In this document: in pieces, positions 27,100-34,519 of the stretch
How the letters are laid out: each line of letters starts with the position of its first letter
How positions within the stretch are numbered: position 1 is the first letter of the stretch
NCBI RefSeq assembly: GCF_002975205.1
Contig: NZ_PCOC01000002.1
Location: 945,001 to 1,009,000, forward strand
Source: Ochrobactrum vermis
GTDB taxonomy: Bacteria; Pseudomonadota; Alphaproteobacteria; Rhizobiales; Rhizobiaceae
Direction: 5' to 3'
Length of the DNA stretch: 64,000 nucleotides
Made by a program: the position numbers and the translations under genes
The notes under the pieces: generated by a model
The model's database searches: none
What the model was told of the DNA's origin: nothing
What the model saw: only the letters and a program-made list of their open reading frames with translations

Positions 27100-29001
27100 T
27101 CAATATGTACGCACGCTGTCCCAGACGTTGCAAAGGCGGCGGTAGCGCGCGGCCATGTCGGCGATTGCTTCTCCGTCGGTGATCGAGCCGTTCAGCCATT
27201 TCCGTGCTGCGTCGCCAAAAATCGTGCGTCCCACTGCGAAGCCTTTGACGAGGTCGAAATCGGCAGCAATTGCGAGGCTGGCTTCCAGTTCTTCGGCAGG
27301 TGCGTCCAACCCCAAAACAACGATGCCCCGTGTGTGTGCATCGTTGCGTATGATCGCGTCGCAGGCATTGGCCCAGGCTGCTTTGGTTTTCATGGGCTCG
27401 AGCTTCCACCAGTCGGGATAGACGCCGATCTCATAAAAGCGCTCGATCACGCGTGCTGTAGTGTCGTCATCGATGGGGCCTGCTTTGGAAGGAATGATTT
27501 CCAAAAGGAATTCCAGTCGATTGCGCCGAGCGGCTGCGAAAAGACGTGAGACAGTTTCTTCCTGTTCAACCCTGAATTCAGCGGTATCATCGGGATGATA
27601 GAAACATAATAATTTCACGACATTCTCGACGGGCCACTCGACCAATCCACCGCAGTCCGGTCCGAGTTCCGGTTCCAGCTTGAGCGGGCGAGAGCCGGGC
27701 CATTCGGTGGGCCGCCCGATCCACAAGCCCGTGCCTGCGGCCCGGTAAAGCGCGTCTCGACCTAGTCGTCCGTCACACAATATGCCGTAACCTTCACCGC
27801 CGTTTGCCACCTGCAAGGCTGCATTCAGGCAGAGCTGCTTGAACTCGCCGATCTTTTCCATCGGAACGCCCGCCTCGCCGGCCATTTCTTCCAGCTGGAT
27901 GCGGTGGTCGAAAGCGAAGACGCGCATATGCGGCCAGTGGCCGTTGCGATTGGTGGACCAGTGTATCTGCTCCAGCGCGGCATCCTTGCGCAAAGCTTTG
28001 TTGCGGATACCAGTGCGGAAAAAATACTGAAGCTCTTCCCAACTCGGATAAGCTGGCGTGCATCCATGCCGCGAGACCGTAAAGGCTCCGCAGGCATTGG
28101 CGAATTTGAGACTGGTCGGCCAGTCTTCGCCTTTCAGCCAGCCCCGCAAAAGCCCGGACATGAACCCGTCGCCGGCGCCCAGAACGTTGAAAACGTCAAT
28201 CGGGAAGCCCTCGCCGCTTTGTCCTTGGTCGAGACTATCGGGAATTGTGCCTTCGAAAACCACTGCCCCCATGGAGCCACGCTTGCACACCAGTGCAGCA
28301 TTCGTCACGTCGCGCACGGCTTTCAGCGCCTGCAGCGTATCAGTCGAGCCGCCCGCAATATGAAATTCTTCTTCTGTTCCGACGACGAGATCAAACAAAT
28401 GGAGCGTCGATTGCAATTTGGTGGTAACGGCTGCGGATTCGATGAAACGATTTTCACCGTCGCCATGACCGGAAAGTCCCCAGAGGTTGGGGCGATAGTC
28501 AATGTCGAGCGCCGTCCGGCTGCCATTTTCGCGGGCAAGTCGAAGAGCCTTCAAGACGGCGGCTTCCGTCTTCGGATGTGACAGATGCGTCCCGGTGGCC
28601 AGCACGCAGCCCGACTCTGCGATGAATGCCGGGTCGATGTCCTCCTCGCACAAGGCCATGTCAGCACAATTCTCGCGATAGAAAATCAACGGGAAATGCT
28701 GTTGGTCGCGAATGCCGAGAATTACGAGAGCGGTGAGGCGCTCTGGATCTGTGGCGATGCCGCGCGTGTCAACGCCTTCGCGTTCCAGTTCGCGTAGCAG
28801 GAAGCGCCCCATATGCTCGTCACCGACCCGCGTAATCAACGCCGATTTGAGGCCGAGCCGTGCGGTTCCAGTCGCAATATTGGTGGGAGAACCGCCCACA
28901 TATTTGTTGAAGGAGGCCATGTCTTCCAGAAGACCGCCAACCTGTGCGCCGTACAGGTCAACCGAAGATCGGCCAATCGTGATCAAGTCGAGCCGCTTCA
29001 C
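27100..29001 (-). CDS. iolC: IolC kinase fused to DUF2090 (putative DKGP aldolase domain)
   Basis: A ~633-residue fusion. Residues ~1-325 are a PfkB-family 5-dehydro-2-deoxygluconokinase (GGSPTNIATGTARLG, catalytic GAGDGFMSG). Residues ~330-633 are DUF2090, a TIM-barrel aldolase-like domain (HMRVFAFDHR, VLGLDAP). No iolJ-type aldolase is visible in the window, and DUF2090 has been proposed to supply the 2-deoxy-5-keto-gluconate-6-phosphate aldolase step. Start chosen at GTG preceded by GGGAGGATG; the apparent longer frame adds implausible residues. First gene of iolCDEB. Confidence 0.92.
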   Translation of the reverse strand: MKRLDLITIGRSSVDLYGAQVGGLLEDMASFNKYVGGSPTNIATGTARLGLKSALITRVGDEHMGRFLLRELEREGVDTRGIATDPERLTALVILGIRDQQHFPLIFYRENCADMALCEEDIDPAFIAESGCVLATGTHLSHPKTEAAVLKALRLARENGSRTALDIDYRPNLWGLSGHGDGENRFIESAAVTTKLQSTLHLFDLVVGTEEEFHIAGGSTDTLQALKAVRDVTNAALVCKRGSMGAVVFEGTIPDSLDQGQSGEGFPIDVFNVLGAGDGFMSGLLRGWLKGEDWPTSLKFANACGAFTVSRHGCTPAYPSWEELQYFFRTGIRNKALRKDAALEQIHWSTNRNGHWPHMRVFAFDHRIQLEEMAGEAGVPMEKIGEFKQLCLNAALQVANGGEGYGILCDGRLGRDALYRAAGTGLWIGRPTEWPGSRPLKLEPELGPDCGGLVEWPVENVVKLLCFYHPDDTAEFRVEQEETVSRLFAAARRNRLEFLLEIIPSKAGPIDDDTTARVIERFYEIGVYPDWWKLEPMKTKAAWANACDAIIRNDAHTRGIVVLGLDAPAEELEASLAIAADFDLVKGFAVGRTIFGDAARKWLNGSITDGEAIADMAARYRRLCNVWDSVRTY

Positions 29002-29064
29002 TCCATCCTCCCTCGTTATTTTCTTATTGCTGCATGGCTGTGCATCAATCATACACATAGCAGT

Positions 29065-29121
29065 TATTCCATTTTCGATTAAAATAGATTTATTATTCTA
29101 TTTCAACTGAAAAATGGAATA
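29065..29121. promoter_or_regulatory. 57-bp inverted repeat in the iolC promoter, probable IolR operator
   Basis: Outer arms TATTCCATTTT (29065-29075) and AAAATGGAATA (29111-29121) are perfect 11-bp inverted copies. Inner arms AATAGA (29083-29088) and TCTATT (29097-29102) continue the symmetry. The element lies ~65-120 bp upstream of the iolC start. The AAAATGGAATA unit recurs in the iolG promoter, as expected for a shared repressor. Confidence 0.65.
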
Positions 29122-29134
29122 TGCACGAGAAGAG

Positions 29135-29971
29135 TTAGTCGCTTTGACGCGCTGTCCCTACGGCGACAGCAAGCGCTATGGCTAGACAAAGTGTTGCGGA
29201 GAGTGAACGAAACGCACCGAAATCCACTTCAGAAACCAGCAAGGTCTGCGTAGCGGATTTGCTCATGGGGCTGACAAATGTGTCGGTAATGCCAACGACG
29301 TCGATGCCGCGCGCAGCGACGGTTTCGGCCATGGCGACCGTTTCTGGCGAATAGGGGGAGAAAGAAATCGCCAGAAGCACGTCGCCTTCGCGAATGGCAT
29401 GCAGGTTCTCCAGTTTGCCAACGGCACTATGCAGCATGGCTGGCACCTGCATTTTCTCTAGCGCGTAAGCCAGGTAGCTTGCGACGGGAAATGCGCGGCG
29501 GATGCCGACAACATGGATTGTCTGCGCACCGGCCAAAAGCTGAACGGCCTTTTCCAATGCAACCGGATCAATGGTTTTGAGCAAACCTTCAAGGGAAGTG
29601 CGGCCTGCTTCGGCAAATTCGGCGAGAAGGGCGGGGGCACTGCCCGTTGCCGTTTCTCTCAAATGCTGAAGTCTGGTTGAATAGTCAGGCCAGCCTCCCG
29701 CATAGGATTCCCGGAACAGCTTCTGCATCTCCGAAAAACCGGAGAAACCCATGATCTGGCAGAAGCGCATGAATGCGGAACTCTGCACACCGGCACCCTC
29801 AGCCATCTCGGCGACGGTCGACACAGCGATACGATCCTGGTTGGCAGCAACGAAATCAGCGCACTGTTTCAGCCTCTTCGGTAAACGGTCTGAAACCTCT
29901 AGCAGCTTTGCCTCGAATTCCTTGATGTTCGTCGGAACGCTGATTGATGACGGTGCAGGGGAATCCATCAT
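29135..29971 (-). CDS. iolR: RpiR-family transcriptional repressor of inositol catabolism, IolR
   Basis: A ~278-residue RpiR-type regulator: N-terminal HTH_6 domain (LPKRLKQCADFVAANQDRI then MAEGAGVQSSAFMRFCQIMG) and C-terminal SIS sugar-binding domain (from ~residue 125; IHVVGIRRAFPVASYLAYAL). SIS ligands are usually phosphosugars, so an inositol-pathway intermediate is the likely effector. Start at the ATG preceded by GAGAGG, with a second ATG directly after. It lies upstream of iolC and divergent from iolG. The S. meliloti IolR has this family and position. Confidence 0.92.
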   Translation of the reverse strand: MMDSPAPSSISVPTNIKEFEAKLLEVSDRLPKRLKQCADFVAANQDRIAVSTVAEMAEGAGVQSSAFMRFCQIMGFSGFSEMQKLFRESYAGGWPDYSTRLQHLRETATGSAPALLAEFAEAGRTSLEGLLKTIDPVALEKAVQLLAGAQTIHVVGIRRAFPVASYLAYALEKMQVPAMLHSAVGKLENLHAIREGDVLLAISFSPYSPETVAMAETVAARGIDVVGITDTFVSPMSKSATQTLLVSEVDFGAFRSLSATLCLAIALAVAVGTARQSD

Positions 29972-30018
29972 TGGCCTCTCAATATGATCTCTTGACAATC
30001 TTTATGTCACATTCTAGC

Positions 30019-30036
30019 AAAATGGAATAAATATTC
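30019..30036. promoter_or_regulatory. Probable IolR operator in the iolR-iolG promoter
   Basis: AAAATGGAATA (30019-30029) is identical to the arms of the iolC inverted repeat. It merges into GAATAAATATTC, an inverted GAATA/TATTC pair, giving GGAA-N6-TTCT. This is one base from the GGAA-N6-TTCC motif I recall for S. meliloti IolR. Confidence 0.6.
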
Positions 30037-30091
30037 TATAGCATGTCTTCGGCTGGCTGAAGATGGTCGGTTTCCTTGGGAGGATGAGGCA

Positions 30092-31096
30092 ATGGTGACA
30101 CGTTTGGCACTGCTTGGTGCGGGCCGTATCGGCAAGGTTCATGCCGGCGCAATCGCGGCGGACAAGCGGTCTCAACTGATTGCCGTTGCGGACGCAAACG
30201 AAGCTGCGGCAAAGGCAATCGCCGATTCTGCCGGCGCGGATGTTCGCAGCATTGACGCTATCGAGAACGCAGATGACATCGATGCAGTGCTGATCTGCAC
30301 ACCGACAAATACACACGCCGATCTTATCGAACGGTTTTCGCGCGCCGGCAAGGCCGTTTTCTGTGAGAAGCCGATCGATCTCAATATTGCACGCGTTCGA
30401 GCCTGCCTGGATGTCATTCGCGAAACTGGCGGGAAGGTGATGCTGGGCTTCAATCGCCGTTTCGATCCGCATTTCGCAGCAGTACGCAAAGCCATCGAAG
30501 ATGGACGTATCGGTAATGTTGAAATGGTGACAATCACCAGCCGCGATCCGGGTGCGCCGCCCGCTGAATATATCAAGGTATCCGGCGGCATTTTCCGTGA
30601 CATGACGATCCATGATTTCGATATGGCGCGTTTTCTCCTCGCTGAGGAAATCGAAAGTGTATCGGCCTCGGCCTCGGTACTTGTCGATTCGAGAATCGGA
30701 GAACTCGGCGATTACGATAGTGCGAGCGTCATCCTGACGACCTCGTCCGGCCGTCAGTGTGTTATTTCCAATTCGCGTCGTGCTTCCTACGGTTATGATC
30801 AGCGTATCGAAGTCCACGGATCGCTCGGCGCTGTTTCGGCGGAAAACCAACGCCCAGTCTCGATAGAAATCGCTTCCAGAGATGGCTATAACCGCCCGCC
30901 GTTGCATGATTTTTTCATGACCCGCTACACGGCTGCTTATGCAGCGGAAATTGCCGCGTTTATCGATGCACTTGATACAGGAAGAGTACCGCACCCTTCA
31001 GCAGAGGATGGATTGCAAGCTTTGGCTCTGGCTGAGGCTGCTCTTCGTTCGATCAAGGAAGGCCGAACCGTCAAAGTTGCAGAAGTCCTCGGATAA
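30092..31096 (+). CDS. iolG: myo-Inositol 2-dehydrogenase IolG
   Basis: A 334-residue Gfo/Idh/MocA oxidoreductase catalysing the first step of inositol breakdown (myo-inositol to 2-keto-myo-inositol, NAD+). N-terminal GAGRIGKVHAG Rossmann motif, the EKP motif as CEKPIDLN, and the catalytic D-x3-H as DMTIHDFD. Divergent from iolR. Confidence 0.94.
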   Translation: MVTRLALLGAGRIGKVHAGAIAADKRSQLIAVADANEAAAKAIADSAGADVRSIDAIENADDIDAVLICTPTNTHADLIERFSRAGKAVFCEKPIDLNIARVRACLDVIRETGGKVMLGFNRRFDPHFAAVRKAIEDGRIGNVEMVTITSRDPGAPPAEYIKVSGGIFRDMTIHDFDMARFLLAEEIESVSASASVLVDSRIGELGDYDSASVILTTSSGRQCVISNSRRASYGYDQRIEVHGSLGAVSAENQRPVSIEIASRDGYNRPPLHDFFMTRYTAAYAAEIAAFIDALDTGRVPHPSAEDGLQALALAEAALRSIKEGRTVKVAEVLG

Positions 31097-31137
31097 GGTG
31101 GTAATTTTGTTTGCCTTTTCCCGCAATCGGCTGCGAT

Positions 31138-32217
31138 ATGCGGGATATGGCCTACAAGATCGACGATTTGCCGTTCGAAGAGTTTTTCGTACCCGTTAGC
31201 AAGGCTACGGCCGCTCTGGTGCGGCTTGACGAACGGCTTTCGCGCTCGCCCATTCGCGAAGGTATGGTCGAGCGGATGCACATGCATGATGCGGTTGCTT
31301 CAATGTGGCTTGAAGGCGAACTGGTGCATATGGAAGACTTGGTCTTGCACGACGCCTTGATGGACAGCCGGATGCCAAGCCATGCCCTGACCATCGCGCA
31401 TGCCGTTTTACGTATGCGTCGGCAGATTGCCGGTAGGTCAGCGGACTGGGCACTGGGGCCTACTGGTATTCAGCAATTGCTTGGTCGCACGGTCAATGCC
31501 ACGCCCCTCAAAGAGATTGAACCGTCCGAAGCAGTGGATGTTGTCGATCCGCTGCTCAACGATATTGATAGCTTGCTTGCGCGGACCGATGCACTTTTGA
31601 AAGGTGCTGTTTCTGACAGACCCAAACTGGAAACTGCCGCGCGCGATGCCTTGCTTTACGACGACGAATGGGACGAGGATGCGCGCTTGCAGGAATGGCG
31701 GGATTGTCTTGCTGCGACGAGACATCTGCCACCGTTGATGCGAGCGGCATTGATCCATGATGCCTGGTTTTCTCTGGAGGTTGTGCAGCGATCATCATGG
31801 ATTGGACGGTTGCTGACTGCGGCCTTCCTGCGGCAGAGCGGCCTCGCAACGGGGCATCTACCGGCAATCAGCCTCGGTCTTCGCGCGAAACGACCGGATG
31901 TACGCCGTTCGCCTCACCGTCCGATCCGTCTCAAGGCGTTTTTTGAAAGTATAGAAGACGCTGCCGATACGTCCATGAAGGAGCATGACCGGTTGCTTCT
32001 GGCGCGTGAGCAGATGCAGCGTAAGCTCAAGGGGCGCAGGTCCAACTCGCGACTACCGCAACTGATGGAGATGTTTCTGCGCAGCCCGCTTGTTTCCAGC
32101 CAGATGGTGGAGAAGGAATTGCAGGTCACGCAGCAGGGGGCTCTGAAACTGATCTCGGAGCTCAATCTGAGAGAAATCACCGGGCGCGGACGCTTTCGTG
32201 CCTGGGGGATTCTTTAA
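31138..32217 (+). CDS. DUF1612/HTH protein; reads as a degenerate (catalytically dead) Fic-fold regulator
   Basis: A ~359-residue protein of the rhizobial RHE_PE00001/DUF1612 kind, of unknown function. Residues 50-65 (DAVASMWLEGE) look like a Fic_N domain and contain the (S/T)xxxE(G/N) inhibitory motif (S55-G60). Residues ~198-250 align by eye with the Fic core: RAALIHDAWF, then a segment ending IGRLL, then LRQSGL and LPAISLGL. The catalytic HPFxDGNGR is replaced by LEVVQRSSW (213-221). The last ~50 residues are a winged helix-turn-helix. Start uncertain (ATG 31138 or 31147, no clear SD). It follows iolG by 41 bp. Confidence 0.7.
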   Translation: MRDMAYKIDDLPFEEFFVPVSKATAALVRLDERLSRSPIREGMVERMHMHDAVASMWLEGELVHMEDLVLHDALMDSRMPSHALTIAHAVLRMRRQIAGRSADWALGPTGIQQLLGRTVNATPLKEIEPSEAVDVVDPLLNDIDSLLARTDALLKGAVSDRPKLETAARDALLYDDEWDEDARLQEWRDCLAATRHLPPLMRAALIHDAWFSLEVVQRSSWIGRLLTAAFLRQSGLATGHLPAISLGLRAKRPDVRRSPHRPIRLKAFFESIEDAADTSMKEHDRLLLAREQMQRKLKGRRSNSRLPQLMEMFLRSPLVSSQMVEKELQVTQQGALKLISELNLREITGRGRFRAWGIL

Positions 32218-33119
32218 CCAGGCTTCATGCATCTGCTGCGAAGATGCTGGGCGAAGAGCTGGAATTCGTTGCGGCGGGCGGCGTTGGAACGCCAGACGAG
32301 GACCAGTGAGCGGTAATTGTTCTTGCCTTGATACGGAACGATGCTCAACTCAGTTCCGCGCGTGACCCCGGCCTTGACTGCCACTTCGGGCAGAAGTGTA
32401 ACTCCCATCCCGAAGTCAACGAGTTGCACCAGTGTCATTATGGATGTGGCGTGAACGTCGCCACCCGCTTGTGCAGGTGTGGATCCTATGGCGGCCATAA
32501 CGTGTTCACGAAGGCAATGCCCGGTTTCCAGTAGAAGAAACGGCTGGTCCTGCAAGTCATCTGCCCCAACCCAATCGCGATTGGCCAACGCATGATCGCG
32601 TCGCACCGCCAGAAAGAAGATGTCCTGACTAAGCTCGGCCACTTCAAACTCATTGAGGTCATAAGGATGAGCAACGAGTGCAACATCGAGCGATCCTGAA
32701 CGCAAGCTGTCGAGCAGGGAGCGAGTCAGGCCTTCGCGAATAGTCAATTGCAATTCAGGAAAGGCTTTGGCGGTTGCAGGCAGGACTTTAGGCAGTAAAA
32801 ACGGAGCTATCGACGGAATAACGCCCATCCGCAGTCTGGTCGTGAGCGGGCGCTCGGCCTGTCGCGCATGCTCGGGTAGTTCCTCGATGAGAGCTACAAT
32901 AGTGCGGGCACGCGCCAGAAAGTCTTCGCCAGCAGGTAAAAGCTGCATTCGCCGACCCGAACGGTCGATCAGCGTTACGCCAAGCTCTGTCTCGAGTGCC
33001 TGAATAGCGGCACTCAATGTCGATTGGGTAACGCCGACAACTTCTGCTGCTCGTGAAAAAGAACCCGCTTTGACGAGAGCCATAAAGTAATGGAGTTGGC
33101 GGACGCTGATATTGAGCAT
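32214..33119 (-). CDS. oxyR: LysR-family, OxyR-like peroxide regulator
   Basis: A 301-residue LysR protein: N-terminal HTH (VRQLHYFMALVKAGSFSRAA...VTQSTLSAAI) and an OxyR-type effector domain with LLLETGHCLREHVM and VTLLPEVAV. Cys202 matches the peroxidatic Cys199 of E. coli OxyR. The position nine residues on, where the resolving Cys208 sits, is isoleucine; the only other cysteine is near the C-terminus. It is divergent from ahpC, and a 37-bp OxyR-style operator lies just upstream. It overlaps the end of the DUF1612 gene by 4 bp. Confidence 0.88.
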   Translation of the reverse strand: MLNISVRQLHYFMALVKAGSFSRAAEVVGVTQSTLSAAIQALETELGVTLIDRSGRRMQLLPAGEDFLARARTIVALIEELPEHARQAERPLTTRLRMGVIPSIAPFLLPKVLPATAKAFPELQLTIREGLTRSLLDSLRSGSLDVALVAHPYDLNEFEVAELSQDIFFLAVRRDHALANRDWVGADDLQDQPFLLLETGHCLREHVMAAIGSTPAQAGGDVHATSIMTLVQLVDFGMGVTLLPEVAVKAGVTRGTELSIVPYQGKNNYRSLVLVWRSNAARRNEFQLFAQHLRSRCMKPG

Positions 33120-33140
33120 TGAATCTTCCGGCCTTATTCC

Positions 33141-33177
33141 ATCGTTAAAATCGATAGATTTGATCGTTATAATCGCT
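33141..33177. promoter_or_regulatory. OxyR-type 37-bp operator in the oxyR-ahpC promoter
   Basis: Four tetranucleotides spaced by 7 bp: ATCG-N7-CGAT-N7-ATCG-N7-CGCT. Both halves keep the T and A of the classical ATAGnTnnnAnCTAT unit (ATCGtTaaaAtCGAT and ATCGtTataAtCGCT). It begins 22 bp upstream of the oxyR start, so it would mediate autoregulation and ahpC activation. Confidence 0.7.
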
Positions 33178-33278
33178 TTGACCGATTTAACAAGAAGTCC
33201 TATATACGACTCGTAGACGGAAAATTCTGAAAGTTCAGAAACTTCCGCATAGCAACGGAATTTACAGGCAGGTATAAG

Positions 33279-33833
33279 ATGCTCGGTATTGGCGACAAGC
33301 TCCCCTCCTTCAAGGTCACCGGCGTAAAGCCGGGCTTCAACCATCATGAAGAAAACGGTGTTTCGGCATTTGAAGAAATCACCGAGGCAAGCTTCTCGGG
33401 CAAGTGGAAGGTTATCTTCTTCTACCCTAAGGACTTCACCTTTGTTTGCCCAACCGAAATCGCAGAATTTGCGCGTCTTGCATCGGACTTCGAAGACCGT
33501 GACGCGGTCGTTCTTGGTGGCTCGACCGACAATGAATTCGTGAAGCTCGCATGGCGTCGCGATCACAAGGATCTCGATAAGCTGCCGATCTGGTCGTTTG
33601 CCGACACGAATGGTTCGCTGGTTGATGGTCTTGGCGTTCGCTCGCCGGATGGTGTGGCATACCGCTACACCTTTGTTGTCGACCCGGACAACACGATCCA
33701 GCATGTTTACGCAACCAACCTCAACGTTGGCCGCGCTCCCAAGGACACGCTGCGCGTTCTCGATGCATTGCAGACCGATGAGCTCTGCCCATGCAACCGC
33801 GAAGTCGGTGGCGAGACGCTCAAGGCTGCCTGA
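33279..33833 (+). CDS. ahpC: Alkyl hydroperoxide reductase AhpC (peroxiredoxin)
   Basis: A 184-residue 2-Cys peroxiredoxin. Peroxidatic Cys57 is in FVCPTE; resolving cysteines are at C170/C172 in CPCNRE near the C-terminus. This CPCN type pairs with AhpD rather than AhpF. It reduces H2O2, alkyl peroxides and probably peroxynitrite. A ribosome-binding site (CAGGT) precedes the ATG. Confidence 0.95.
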   Translation: MLGIGDKLPSFKVTGVKPGFNHHEENGVSAFEEITEASFSGKWKVIFFYPKDFTFVCPTEIAEFARLASDFEDRDAVVLGGSTDNEFVKLAWRRDHKDLDKLPIWSFADTNGSLVDGLGVRSPDGVAYRYTFVVDPDNTIQHVYATNLNVGRAPKDTLRVLDALQTDELCPCNREVGGETLKAA

Positions 33834-33853
33834 TCGGCCCTGATTATCGGCGG

Positions 33854-33877
33854 AAAGGCGGGTCAAGGCCCGCCTTT
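33854..33877 (+). terminator. Partial terminator/attenuator between ahpC and ahpD
   Basis: AAAGGCGGG / CCCGCCTTT stem with 6-nt loop followed by CTTTTATC, ~20 bp after the ahpC stop and ~40 bp before ahpD. It probably makes ahpC more abundant than ahpD. Confidence 0.75.
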
Positions 33878-33917
33878 CTTTTATCTACTATCCAAATTGA
33901 CAGATAAAGAGGGTTCC

Positions 33918-34445
33918 ATGTCCATTGATGTTCTGAAGTCAAAAATCCCGGATTTCGCCAAGGACGTTCGTCTTAATCTTTCGTCCATGGCGAGCGATGA
34001 AACGCTGACGCCGCAGCAAAAATACGGCCTGATCGTCGCTTGCGGGATTGCCTCTCGTAATGCAGACGTGCGCAAGGCGTTTGTTGCTGAAGCGGTCGCC
34101 AAAGTCGACCCTTCTGTCATTCAAGCGGCAAAGTCGGCAGCGTCGATCATGGGCATGAATAATGTCTATTACCGCTTCGTACATCTTGCGACCAATAAGG
34201 ACTACCGGACCATGCCAGCAAAGCTGCGCATGAACGTAATCGGCAATCCTGGCGTCGATAAAATTGATTTTGAACTGTGGTCACTGGCCGTGTCCGCGAT
34301 CAATGGTTGCGGTATGTGCATTGATGCGCACGAAGATGTACTGCGCAAGGCCAGTGTGACGTCGGAAACCATCCAGACCGCCGTGCGTTTTGCATCGATC
34401 ATCCAGTCGGTGGCTATCGCTCTGGAAGCTGCAGATACCGAATAA
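33918..34445 (+). CDS. ahpD: Alkylhydroperoxidase AhpD
   Basis: A 175-residue AhpD-fold protein with the redox CxxC and proton-relay histidine as CGMCIDAHE (C131, C134, H138). In Mycobacterium AhpD links AhpC to lipoamide/lipoyl enzymes as reductant. Start at the ATG after GAGGG. Second gene of ahpCD. Confidence 0.95.
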   Translation: MSIDVLKSKIPDFAKDVRLNLSSMASDETLTPQQKYGLIVACGIASRNADVRKAFVAEAVAKVDPSVIQAAKSAASIMGMNNVYYRFVHLATNKDYRTMPAKLRMNVIGNPGVDKIDFELWSLAVSAINGCGMCIDAHEDVLRKASVTSETIQTAVRFASIIQSVAIALEAADTE

Positions 34446-34464
34446 GAATTGTAGGCTCCCCCAG

Positions 34465-34502
34465 AAAAAAGCCCGCGCGGATCGCTCCACGCGGGCTTTT
34501 TT
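34465..34502. terminator. Bidirectional terminator between ahpD and the MHS transporter gene
   Basis: AAAAAAGCCCGCG / CGCGGGCTTTTTT stem (13 bp) with 12-nt loop and T-runs in both directions. It separates ahpD from the convergent transporter gene. Confidence 0.92.
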
Positions 34503-34519
34503 TGATTCTGAACGTTGTT

